The position numbers and the translations under genes were made by a program. A model generated the notes under the pieces. The model saw only the letters and a list, made by a program, of their open reading frames with translations, made no database searches and had not been told where the DNA came from. Below are positions 39,444-50,400 of a stretch of DNA of 64,000 bases, piece after piece (position 1 is the stretch's first letter; every line of letters starts with the position of its first letter). The stretch lies in assembly GCF_900747795.2 (NCBI RefSeq), contig NC_041401.2, positions 69,797,188 through 69,861,187 of the forward strand. The letters run 5' to 3'. The DNA is from Erpetoichthys calabaricus (taxonomy: Eukaryota > Chordata > Cladistia > Polypteriformes > Polypteridae).

Positions 39444-40019
39444 CGAGGGGCGCTCAGATATAAATAGGAATTTATGAGCTACACTTTATTTATTGAATAG
39501 ATTGAAATGACTTACACACTATTTTTCTATGTAGTCTCCTGTCACTGCAATCCACTTGTTCCAGTGATCAGGAAGCTTCTTAATCCCAGAAGAGTAGAAT
39601 CTTTTGACTGCATGTTACCCATTCTTGCACAGCATCAATAACCTCCTCTTTCGAGTTGAAATTCTTCCCTTCTAAAAATTCCTTAAGTGGGCCGAAGAGA
39701 TGATAGTCTCTCTCAGAATGACTTTCACCTCTAGACTGAGAGAGACATTCATCCCCAAACTGATTAAGTCTCTTAATAAATCTGAGATGAAATGACTCTG
39801 TCATTTGTCAAAAATGTAATAATAATGCGCTGTGTAACACTACTGTGTACCTCCTTCTCCAACATGTTGATTACAACTGACAGGAAGGGGAGAAAGAGCA
39901 GCTAGCACTACTAACGACAACTTCAAACATGCATGTGTTTGTCCAAGGAGTCAGGTCTACCTTGCACTCTTCATAAGAACAAAGCATGAAAATTCCTGTT
40001 TATAATTGAACACCCCTCG
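39444..40019 (-). mobile_element. Short mariner-type element, 576 bp
   Basis: TA-flanked (39442-39443, 40020-40021), with terminal repeats CGAGGGGCGCTCAGATATAA and, reversed, CGAGGGGTGTTCAATTATAA. On the - strand a remnant of the transposase C-terminus reads YHLFGPLKEFLEGKNF and EEVIDAVQEW. The core of the gene is deleted, so it is non-autonomous. It lies about 400 bases past the ASL stop. Confidence 0.88.
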
Positions 40020-40021
40020 TA

Positions 40022-40654
40022 TTATATATTATCTTTGTAGTGAAGCCTTAGTGTTAGTATCAGGAAAACTACAAAACATCATCATTAGTGACACTTTGCA
40101 TCCCGGGGTGCCATAAAATCCTCAAACGTGGCCTGCTACTCTTTGCTGGGAGTGGGAATAGGATGCCTCATAACTACTACTCATGGCATACTCTGGGGTA
40201 CAACAAATTCTTATCCTAGTCAGACTTTTAGTACAATTCCTAGGAGTAATTTTGATGCGCTTGATAAATACAGGCACAGATTTGTGGAAGGAGTCTACTC
40301 CTAAGATTAGTGCAGTGTCTCCAGGTCCTTGAGATTGCTTTTGGGCTGCTCAGAACTCTGGAATTACTGCAACCTCATCAACACATGTTTTAGAGAAATG
40401 CAAAGGGGGGACCTTTAAACTAGTGTATAACTTATTACAGTGACTATTTAGGGGCATTGATCTCAGTGTTTGCAGCTTTCAGCTACATGCTCCTTGGTTA
40501 GAAGAAAAGGGTGAAGAAATCATTAAAGGGAGGAAATTGTGAAAATATTTAGTTTATTCATTTGAGTGCTGGGTACATAGGCTTGCAGTAGCCATATTTT
40601 ATGTGGCACTTTATACAGATAGTAACTCCCTGGGGCTGTGGATAAACCTCTTAG
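40022..40654. other. Intergenic, nothing recognised
   Basis: No gene or repeat recognised between the mariner element and the LINE 3' end. Confidence 0.4.
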
Positions 40655-40815
40655 TTAGATAGATACTTTATTAATCCCAAGGGGAAATTCACATACTCCA
40701 GCAGCAGCATACCGACAAAGAACAATACCAAATTAAAGAGTGACAACAATGCAGGTATACAGACAGACAATAACTTTGTATAATTTTAACATTTACCACC
40801 CCGGGTGGAATTGTT
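40655..40815 (-). mobile_element. LINE 3' end, short copy
   Basis: On the - strand ends GTGAATTTCCCCTTGGGATT then AATAAAGTATCTATCTAAC, as in 1613-1820. Only about 160 bases of the 3' untranslated part, so strongly 5'-truncated, with a very short TATC tail. Confidence 0.85.
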
Positions 40816-41164
40816 TGTCACAATTGAGTGTTGCAGTTGAAATAAATAGCATAGGTAAAGGTACGCATTCAGACCAATATGAAAAGCTGAGGAGTAGAAC
40901 TGATAAGTTGCCCTTTTTAGAGAGTTTGTCTTTTCCACAAACTGAGGTTCAGTGTGTGGTGCATGCAGATCTTTGTATTAGATAGAGGCCACCGACTTGG
41001 AAGACAATGGAGTGCCTTTTTTGAAAAGATGGAAGCTACTTTGCTAGGGTGGGCAGCTCATCAGCCAGGAGGATGCTGGTATAATTAGGCTAGTAGGGGA
41101 CTGGTTACATTTGGGAATGAGGGAGCAAGGAGAAGTCAAGTGTAATGTTTCAAATGATGTACTG

Positions 41165-42024
41165 GACTATAATATTAATACACACTTCGCTCACCAAACC
41201 GGGCCTGTGCTACCCGCCTGCTACTTCGTCTCTGTGTTGTGAAGAGGGGGGCTGAACGCACCCCAAGGAGACGCAGTCGCTCTTCGAACGCCTAAAAACC
41301 TGTACAGCAGCTGTCCTTTTGTCTCACTGCCTTGTCTCTCTTCTCCAGACTTCCTCTGCTCCTGTGGGGGTCCCGCTCCCGAGGCGTGCCCCTATGAAGA
41401 GGAAGTTTTTCTATTTTAATTGAGAGACGGAACTGTCCCCTCCAACTACACATGGAGCTCAATTCACTCCTGAAAAAGACTTATGTTTATTTGAAGTGTT
41501 TGAATAACATTTCTGTCTGTCAGATCTCCTGTGTATCTGTGTAACTCTGTGACCTAAGCGTGACAGCGTATGTGGATTTCACTTTCACCAAACATCAAAT
41601 CTTTTAATTCTCGCAGATACACCTCTTCATTGGGAAGAAACACTACTTTTCCCTGATGGCAACACGAATTAGACGATCTACAAGTCTCTGACTTAAAGTT
41701 TAACTCCGAACAATATATTCGATCTCTTTTCGCTGTTCCGTTATTTCACTGAGTAAGAATTTCTGTTTGTTTGCGCTATTGCGATCTTTATCATTTTTTT
41801 TGAGACTTTCGAATATTCATACTTCCATTATCTCTGCATGTGTATCGCACCAACGTTTTTGAATTCTTTATGACATTCTACTTTGTCATCTACTCTTTGT
41901 CTTTTATTTCCGGCCCCAGGCGTGGTTAAATCTCTTGGCTTAAAGTGTCTCTCTGAGAAAGTCACGTTTCGTCTTTCTGAAATAGTCTCGTATCGTCCCA
42001 AGATTTTTTTATATAATAGAGAGA
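41165..42024 (-). mobile_element. Helitron remnant between ASL and carbonic anhydrase
   Basis: On the - strand starts after an A (42025) with TCTCTATTATATAAAAAAAT, then CTTGGGACGATACGAGAC. It carries the same Rep-region remnants (GTTGCCATCAGGGAAAAGTA near 41650). The 3' part reaches GGTTTGGTGAGCGAAG near 41190 but lacks a clear hairpin and CTAG. The part 41200-41560 is GC-richer and not shared with its relatives, so it may be captured or inserted sequence. Confidence 0.75.
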
Positions 42025-42119
42025 TATTATGAATAATGTTTATGAATAACATTGAAACCTGAAAAGAAAGTCAATATAATAATATTATTTAAACAGACAC
42101 AATAATAGTCTAGAACTTA

Positions 42120-42602
42120 CTTTTGTTACTTTCTTGTATACGAAGTACAGGGAAAGTATTGGAATCGTCCAAAAATTCAATTTCGAGATTTTGATGAATC
42201 TCAACGTTTTAGACCTCCCTGAGTCAGAAAATACAATTTTTGGAATTATGTCTGTGTTTCTGTGTGTGTGTATGTAAACAATAACTTGAGTACACTTTTA
42301 CTTACGTCGACCAAAATTTTTATACGAGTATTAGGTACAAAACATAGATTTCTGTCAACTTTTGGGATATTTCCGCTAACTAGAAATGGTACTTTACTTT
42401 TTATTCATGCAGCTTTTGAGTCCAGTTTATTCAACTTTTATAATAATTGCTCAATATATTATTCATTGATTTGATTTGTTGTTGATGGTTCTTTAATGTA
42501 CATAATATAAAAATATAATCATTGTCTTATGGTTTACTCCTCAAATATCCATCCCCATATATGAGTGTACGAGAAAGTCTAGGGAGAATACTCCTGATTT
42601 TT
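42120..42602 (+). repeat. Unclassified repeat B, copy 1
   Basis: About 480 bases sharing long stretches with 48890-49322 (reverse). Shared phrases include GAATCGTCCAA/TAATCGTCCAA, ACGTTTTAGACCTCCC, TATTAGGTACAAAAC and GATTTGATTTGTTGTTGATG. The ends ACTTTCTTGTATAC and (reversed) ACTTTCTCGTACAC are loosely inverted. No coding signal. Confidence 0.7.
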
Positions 42603-42879
42603 AATCTTAGATATAAAGAAGGACCTCAAGTTTATAAATGATGGTGATAACTGATTTAATGTTTTCTTTTTTTAATCTGATGGTCAGACAACACTATAAA
42701 TTCTGGACAATGTGCTTTTAGGATTTGCCACTAAATCAGGGTGGTTTTTCAGCTGGTTTCATGTTAGTGCTTTAAGTGAGTTCAATTCCTAAATGCCAAA
42801 TTTCGATTGTCATAACTTGTTAAATATATTACAGTTTGGGGTTATGGGTGGCTGGTCATATCTGGTACGAGGCAAAAGC

Positions 42880-43138
42880 AAACCCTGCATGGAACACTGA
42901 TTCAAAAATGGAATGGTGTGGTGTGTCACGGTGGCACATTGTTTGGTGTTAGTCAGCCAGTTTCTGGGACTTAAATTCAAATGCCAGTCACAGCTTGTGT
43001 TGAGTTTGCACATTCTTATCATACCGGCTTATTAGTTGCCACACATCTTTGTGAGGTGTAAGGGTACCTGCTGGAAAGCCCACAAACCCTCAGGGACGAC
43101 GTGCAAAATTCCATACAGACAATACTTTGAAGCTGTGG
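42880..43138 (-). repeat. Old interspersed repeat, split by a hAT element
   Basis: Diverged copy of the family at 52367-52657 (GGTGGCACA..., ATTCCATACAGACAATACTT). It continues at 43875 with CGCTAACCACTGCAGC after the hAT insertion. Confidence 0.5.
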
Positions 43139-43146
43139 GTTAGGAG

Positions 43147-43866
43147 TAGGGAATCCCGGGAAACTGCTGTAATTCCCAGGAAAACGGGAACGGCCAAGCT
43201 CGCATATACTGTATAGCATGTAAAAGTGTAAAAATCGATCAAGAAATAACAGTTATAGTTGAAAATAATTAAGGTGGCGCCATTGCTGCAGCTTGCACTT
43301 CATCAGACAACAGCTTTGAAGAGCAACTTCAAATTACAATGCGTCAGTCTGTTGCATCCGCATTATCTGTGCCAAGAAACTTGCCATCACAGAATGATGA
43401 CAAGAAACTGGATGTATCAGTAAAAGCTGAAATGGCGGTGTTTCAGAGCAACGGCAAGCGCGGGTGTTGTTTAGAACAAGTGTATCAGTATCTGATGATT
43501 GTGCCACCTACTTCAGTTGAGGCAGAGCGTGCCTTCTTAATGGCTGGCGTACTCTGCACAAAGGTGCGCTCTTGCCTGGATGACCGCACGCTGGACACGT
43601 TGTGCTTTCTACGCTTTTATTAACGCAACTAAAGATACATGTACTTCTATGACAGCATGAACTGCTTGTAGATAAGGTTAGTCTTTTATTTGTGTCAACA
43701 TATTGCAGTGGTTTTATTAAAAATAAGTGTCGGTCATTCTAAAACCATTCACATGTGAGATGCCCGTGCACTGTGTCATCCCCGGGAGCCTGGGATTCCC
43801 GGGAATGAAATGCGGGATTCCCAAATTGCCGGGAATGGATAAATCCGTCCGGGAATGGATTCCCTA
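43147..43866 (+). mobile_element. hAT transposon remnant, 720 bp
   Basis: Perfect 8-base target duplications GTTAGGAG (43139-43146 and 43867-43874) and ends TAGGGAATCC...GGATTCCCTA. Inside is only the last part of the transposase. Inner terminal bases are rich in CCCGGGAA/TTCCCGGG. Internally deleted, non-autonomous, but with well-kept ends. Confidence 0.93.
43339..43623 (+). pseudogene. hAT transposase C-terminal dimerisation region
   Basis: 94 residues ending in VYQYLMIVPPTSVEAERAFL and CTKVRSCLDDRTLDTLCFLR, the conserved hAT C-terminal (hATC) dimer motif. The catalytic part is missing. The frame itself is open to the stop. Confidence 0.88.
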
Positions 43867-44430
43867 GTTAGGAGCGCTAACCACTGCAGCATATTTCACT
43901 GAGCCCACTCAATACAATCGCAGAGACTTTATCAGTCATTAAAACTTAGTGGTTATTGCATTCCTCTGCAATTACTCCATGGAATATTACATTTTATTTT
44001 ACTTGTACAATGAACAGAAAATCTGTCTCTTACAGATAATATAATTAGGTAAAACTGAAACATTGGTTAATCCATATCTGTCAAAAACACATATTTTAAT
44101 TCCTGTAGCATGAATAAATGAAAAATTATAATTACCAAGACAAATACAAAATAAAAATGGAATAATCCTTAACAGAAATGAATATAAATTACAGTTGAAT
44201 ATGGGCAGTTTTGGAAGGCTGTAATGGCAAAAGGCAGAGTCCAAGGGGATGATGTACGCAACGGGCCGATGAGCAGGAAAGACAGGAAAACAATCCCCCT
44301 CAAGGGTGGTGCGTATTGGAAACGTAAACCTTTTCTGAGTAAAAGGCTAAAGGATCGTGCTGTTCCACCTGGGCACTTGAGTGTTCTGTGCTTAATTATT
44401 ATTTTCTGTACATGAAGAAAAGGCCGCGAG

Positions 44431-45090
44431 CAGCGCTTCACAAACTCGGTCCTCGGGACCCACTGTGGCTGCAGGTTTTTGTTCCAAGCAGTTTCTTTTT
44501 TTAATTGGACTCCTGGGCTGATTAAGTGAACTGTTATTTCCCAAGTTCTGTGTTTTGGGAACAACATAGAAATTAGAAAACTAAAGTTGGTTAAGAAATT
44601 AACTAAGCAGTTATATGGGAATAATGTATTTTTTTCACTTTAACAATATTTTCATTTTGATTTTCATTCTACTTTTCTAGGTGTTCTAATTGTTTAATTA
44701 ATCCATTATTTACTAATTAGTGGGACTGACGTTAAAGTAGTTGCAGCCTTTGATTATTCAGTGTTGTTTGCCTGGGTGTCTGCTCTGCTCGTTTTTAATT
44801 GTCATTAATAAGATACAACTAAGGGGGAAACCAGCAGAGAGAAAATGCAACATATTATGAAAACAAAAAAGAATTTAAATCTTATGGCAAAAGCAGAAAT
44901 ATTTCTAAATGTCTTAGAAATGTAAAAATTGTACTGCTGTGCTTTTCTGAACGTAGGATAAGAGAAAAAAAAGACCAGCTAATTAAATGAGATCAGTTGT
45001 TATCGATTATTATCACCGATTGTGAATCTGGTTGGAACAAAAAAACCTGAAGCCACAGTGGGTCCCCAGGGCCGAGTTTGAGAACCATTG
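44431..45090. mobile_element. hAT-like miniature element, 660 bp
   Basis: Long imperfect terminal repeats: CAAACTCGGTCCTCGGGACC and, reversed, CAAACTCGGCCCTGGGGACC, continuing through CCACTGTGGCT.CAGGTTTTT. End sequence CAGCGCTTCA versus CAATGGTTCT. Flanking 8-mers do not match, so the duplication has decayed or the ends are off by a few bases. No coding capacity. Confidence 0.7.
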
Positions 45091-46617
45091 TTCTAGAAGT
45101 TTTGATACAGTGAGTATCATCATCATCATCATCATCAGATTGGAGAAAGATACCACTACCCCAGGAGTACAAAACATACTGTATGCAATGAGGCATCATT
45201 GTCCTGAGCTAATGGCTTCGAATACCTGCATCCATCAATTATTTAAAAGTGTGGAGTTTCTCAGTGGGCCTGAATTACACTTGGCGCGTTAGATTTCATG
45301 GCAGGATTGACATGGCAGGGTTTGTCACTAAACATTTTGCACAGCTTTCTATTGATATGTGAAACCCAATCATTTGTGTAGAGGTGCCATGTCTAATCGG
45401 AAGCCTTTGCAAAGAGCGGATGAGGTGACCATTATTCCAGGTTTGGTCTTCTTATTTAATCTAATCCATACCTGGATTTGAGGCCTATCACATCCATTTG
45501 CTGAACTGTCTAACTTTTAGGATTCTAAGTGACTGGAACTTATTGGGCAGGATTGGAAATGAAAGAGGATCCATCCCTGAATGAGATGTCATCCTACCGC
45601 GTGGTGTTTTCCTGCATGTGGTCACATTTGAAAGGTACCAGTTATCCTAGGACGCAATTCTTTGAGATAAATACGAAGAATGTGCAGACTCCACACAGAT
45701 AATGATTAGGGTCAGATTCAAACCCAATGGAGCTGCAGCAAAAAAAAAAAAAAAACACATACACACGTTACAGTATTTCCATTTCTCAATCCCAGTAAAA
45801 GATAAATGTTAAGTTATAATTGACCTAGCAGTGCCTGTCTTACCAAAATTACATTAAATCTCTCCCAATTTTTGAAAGTGTCTTTTCCATTGCAGGGCTT
45901 TGGAGAGCTGATCCGCGACTGGAAGTGACCTTATAGAGCTAATTCTTTATCTTTATGAAATAGGCGTGAATGCGTTTTTGCCACATGGTTAACAGTAATG
46001 TCTTGGGACCAGAATGTCATCGTTAGAGTGTGATATGTCCTGTGCCTTCAACTTTAACCTCCTCTGCCCAATAACAGCTTTGCTTTCTTCATTGAAGTGT
46101 ATGCCCAGATTTGTTTTAGAGTGTTTCTTATTGAAGACTCTGGCTTGCTGTTTTATTTTGGGCTGATTCGTGTCTAGCAGTTTTCACTATTGAACGCCAT
46201 TCTACTAAAATTTCACTATTGAATGCCATTCTACTAAACCTCTTTTGCTCTCTTTCTTATACTAAACAACTTTTCATTAGAAAGATAACATTCTCAAACT
46301 CGCTAAGTCAGAGTCAGTGCTGTGGAGGGGCTGAAGCTTATTCTAGCAGTAAGAACCAACTGTGGTCAGGGCACCAGTCCATTTCAGTGCCCACTCACAC
46401 CGGACCAATTTAGGAGAGACACCGGTTAACATCACCAGCACGTCTTTAGTTATGTGGAATTAAAAATAGAGTACCCAGAGAAAAATCGACACGGACACAG
46501 GATAAAAATGCAGACTCTCCATGGGCAATGACTGGGCGTCAGATTCAAACCCATGATGGGATCTGTGCAGCAGTTGTGCTACCTTGGTTAGAAATATAAC
46601 ACAGTAATGGTAAATCA
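45091..46617. other. Intergenic with eroded repeats
   Basis: A short (ATC)n lies at 45118-45136. Stretches 45600-45740 and 46330-46580 carry eroded phrases of the 52367-52657 family (GTGCAGACTCCACACAGATAA; CACCAGTCC...ACACCGGACCAATTTAG). No gene recognised. Confidence 0.4.
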
Positions 46618-46735
46618 TCTTCTTCTCCATTCGGCTACTCCCGTTAGGGGTTGCCATAGCAGATTGAATTGTTGTCCACATATTGATTTGGCAAAATTTT
46701 ACACCGGATGCCCTTCCTGACATAACCCTAATTGG
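46618..46735 (+). mobile_element. Short LINE-derived fragment
   Basis: TCGGCTACTCCCGTTAGGGG, TTGCCATAGCAGATTG and CACCGGATGCCCTTCCTGAC follow each other as in a LINE 3' region common in fish genomes (recalled, not searched). No coding part. Confidence 0.55.
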
Positions 46736-47287
46736 GCCGAAATGTATAGTTGATAGGCCACATGGCTGCTCATCCCTTGGTCCATAATATTAATCTAATA
46801 TAAAAAAGAAAAGGCCATAATTATAAAAACAAGCTTTTATTTTATTTAGCACCTTTCTAAAGCACACATTTATTATAGTATTTTACATTTATACATTCTT
46901 TAGAAATTTGAAACATCTAGTTAAATTACTTGGTTAGAATTATACAACAAGGAATTGAATCAGCAACTTTGTGCCTAAAGCCTTAGCCACCGGGCCACAC
47001 TCACTAGTGCAAATGAGTCTACACCACAACTCTCGGCCCGATTCTTTTCTTGTGAGCCAGACAATCCATACTAGGCCAAAGCATACAAACAAAATGTCAG
47101 GAGGCTCCACTGCTCATGCAGATACATTCAACATACTGTACATACTACTTGTACAAGGAAGGAGAGATTCACATGTATCTTGAGACTAGCTGTCTTCAGA
47201 TGGCTGATTTAACAATGTCCCACTTTGGTGATGCCTTCTTTGTTTTGCAGCTTTCTTTGGTTTGCTTCTACTTGTGTGTTCTCCTAG

Positions 47288-47467
47288 TTAGTAAGGCCAG
47301 GTCAAGAATCCAAGAGCAACAGTGACACTTAGAGTTGTAAAATCCGTGAACAAAGTGCGACTGTTTGATTGGTACACTGTTCGCCCATACAACTTCTGGA
47401 CAGGCCGGAAGTTCCCCTGCATTACTTTTCCTGACTCAGACAACAGGTTCCCAGTGAATGCCGTAAG
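47288..47467 (-). CDS. Carbonic anhydrase last exon with stop
   Basis: Starts [20 protein letters not shown] then [12 protein letters not shown], followed by a serine/asparagine-rich stretch and a hydrophobic tail to TAA: the layout of a GPI-anchor signal. Acceptor TTTTTGGGCAG. 59 residues. Confidence 0.9.
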   Translation of the reverse strand, partial: LTAFTGNLLSESGKVMQGNFRPVQKLYGRTVYQSNSRTLFTDFTTLSVTVALGFLTWPY

Positions 47468-50400
47468 CTGCCCAAAAACAAAGGGTTAACGTGAATTAGT
47501 TTGATGCGTATGTAAATGTTAATAAAAGAGCAGTAGATCTGTGCCACGTTTGTGGTGGATATTCCCAGTAGCATGTGAGATGAGACAAGAACCTCCCAGT
47601 CCATCTTAGGCCATACTAACAATCCCTCACTTGCTCATACTGGGCCATGTCAGAGCCACCAATCAACCTACTTTATACATTTTTGTGATCATCCATGGTG
47701 GGGTGGGGGGGACAGGAAACTTAACACAGACAGCAACCAGATTGGGATTTGAACCCTGTCTGCTGGAGCTGTGAGGGAGACCATAGATAAACACTGCTGA
47801 ACAGCAGACATTCTAACTGCATTTCAATTAGTGAAAATGTCTGCAAACAGGAGCAGACTTTGAAATTCATTCTTATCATCCCAGCACAGTTTCAGCAACG
47901 CTTTTCTTTATTTTACATTTAAAAGGAAAAGCTCATGAGAATTTAAGATTTACAGTTGAAGTGACATCCATACTTGTGTGCTGCTGAGACCAATTGGTTT
48001 GGTGAAGACAGTCCAGGTGACAGCCTCACTGCAGTCCGGGGTGGTCAGAGACCCATTGTAGCGGTAGTATGAAAGCATCTCGTCCGGGTTCAAAAGGAGG
48101 TGACTCAGTTGTACATTTCTAACTGTAGTATTTTGGCCTGAAATAAATAACACAAAGAAGAACCACTTAAGGAATAAAACATTCAGTGCAGCTGTGGAAC
48201 AACTTGGTCACTTTTAGTGCCAAATGGCAGTAAGACTGAAAATAAAAAGGAAATTCAAGTACCGTATATACTCACGTATAAGTCTGGTCTTGAAAGCCAA
48301 AAAATCGATCATAAAATTAGACCCGACTTATATGCCCGTTGAAAAATACAACACTTAATTTTATTTATTTTTTTAAACATCTTCTTGCTTCCTCCAATCT
48401 CACACCAGTTTCTCAGACACATCAAATTTTGTTGCAGCAGCTCAGTTACCAATTTCTTTCGCCACTTCAACAACTTTTAATTTAAAACCAGCTTCATATT
48501 TTCTTCTGATCGAACGCTCCATCGTAGATAAGAGATGCTCTTACGGTAAAGGTGTATGATGGTGTGAGACACACAAAACGGTGCAAACGTTTCTTCAGAA
48601 TAATTCAGGTATTACTGTGTGGTCATAAAGGCACAATACATAGAAAAAGAAGTCAGTGTGCTCTGTGGTTACTCTCTCAGGTGGGCGTTAGCATATCATA
48701 GTCCCTTACACCAATAGCGTGACTTTTCCGCATTCGACTTTTACAACCGACATTATAAAATACCAGAAATTATATGGTTAAATCAAGCCTCGACTTATCC
48801 GCCGGAGAACTTAAACGCGAGTATATATGGTATGTTGCTTGTTGCATTATTAAGGTATTGAGATAACTACTGTATCATTTCTTGTAAAAAAAAAAATCGT
48901 GAGTGGTCTCCCCTCGACTTTCTTTTATACTCAGATATGGGGATAGATATTTGAAGGAGTAAACTGCAAGACGATTATATTTTTATATTATCTACATTAA
49001 ACCATCAACAACAAATCAAATCAAATTAATAATATATTGAACAATTATTATAAAAGTAAAGTTGAATAACTGGTTAATTGAAATAGCCCAACAGTTGACA
49101 GAAATCTACGTTTTGTACCTAATACTTGTATACAAAATTTGGTTGATCCAAGTGAAAGTGTACTCAGGTTATCGTGTTAACACACACACACACACACACA
49201 ATTCCAAAAACGGTATTTTCGGACTCGGGGAGGTCTAAAACGTCGAGATTATTAAAATCTTGACATCGAATCATTGGACGATTACAATACTTTTCCTATA
49301 CTTCGTACACAAGAAAGTAAAAAGCAAGGTCTCCTATTCAGTTATGTAACTGAGAAATGCGTTCGATCCTGTGATTTGAAATTGTCTTCATCCAAGACTC
49401 TTATTCCACCCCCCTTTGACCTTCATATTCAGCAGTGATTGCTCTCTACTCACCATACTTCTGGATGATGCCCAACGCTTTGACAAAGTCTTTATAGTTG
49501 GCATTCTCAATTTGTGATTCCTGAAATGAAAAGAAACGAAAGCTGACAGAGGAGTCACTTGTATCGTCTGTTGAGTTTATGTCCTCTTACTCACTGGCCT
49601 CTTATCTATGAAGACTGACTGAAAAGCCATAGAGCAATGGTGTCTTTGTGGTGGTGAGAAGTCATGGCCAAGGCCTTGTGACTGTGCATCACTGGTAGGA
49701 CTAATTTTGGTTTATTCCTTGGGACATCTTTAGTTGATAGCATCAATGGTCTCCACTCTTGTTTAATACAGTATCTTTGGTACATGTAGTTCCTGCAGAA
49801 AATGGCTTAACCCCTATACTGAAATGGTGGCTGTAAGTAATGTTTCTTCCACTGTATAATAAAGGTGTACGATTAATTTTGGAATACATTTCAGAAAAAG
49901 TAATAGAGACTTTTGAAACATAGAAATAAGACAATAAGCAGGACAGTGGCATTCATCTGGTGGAAGCATTTCAAAAGTACAGTAGAAAAGAAGCAGATTT
50001 TCATTGTATGAAAAAACATGCAGGAACTCCAAGATGTGTTCAGAGTGAAAGTAAGCACTCTGAAGAAAAAGGTCCCTAACTCTGAGAAAGCTTCAGAGGC
50101 AGAATAACAGGTTTAGTCTCAAAATGTTTCAGTTAGTCCCCCTATCATCTAATGACTGTGATGGTAGAGAGTGCCCCAGAACCCAGTCCCCAAAACCCGG
50201 GAGAGGTCATAGCCGCCCAACGTCAGCCTCCACTTGGCACTACAGTGCTCTTTGTGAAGAGGGTTGAGACTGAATAGCTTTTTCTTTTCAATTTTGTTGA
50301 CTTTTTGAACTGTATTATTGACTTTAAAGGTTTCATTGCAGTACATAAATTACAGATCAGCAATACAGACTTGTGTAAGTCACTTTGGATAAAAGCGTCT

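Noticed and set aside
45118-45136. (ATC)n as a possible regulatory or array element
   Set aside because: Short simple repeat only.
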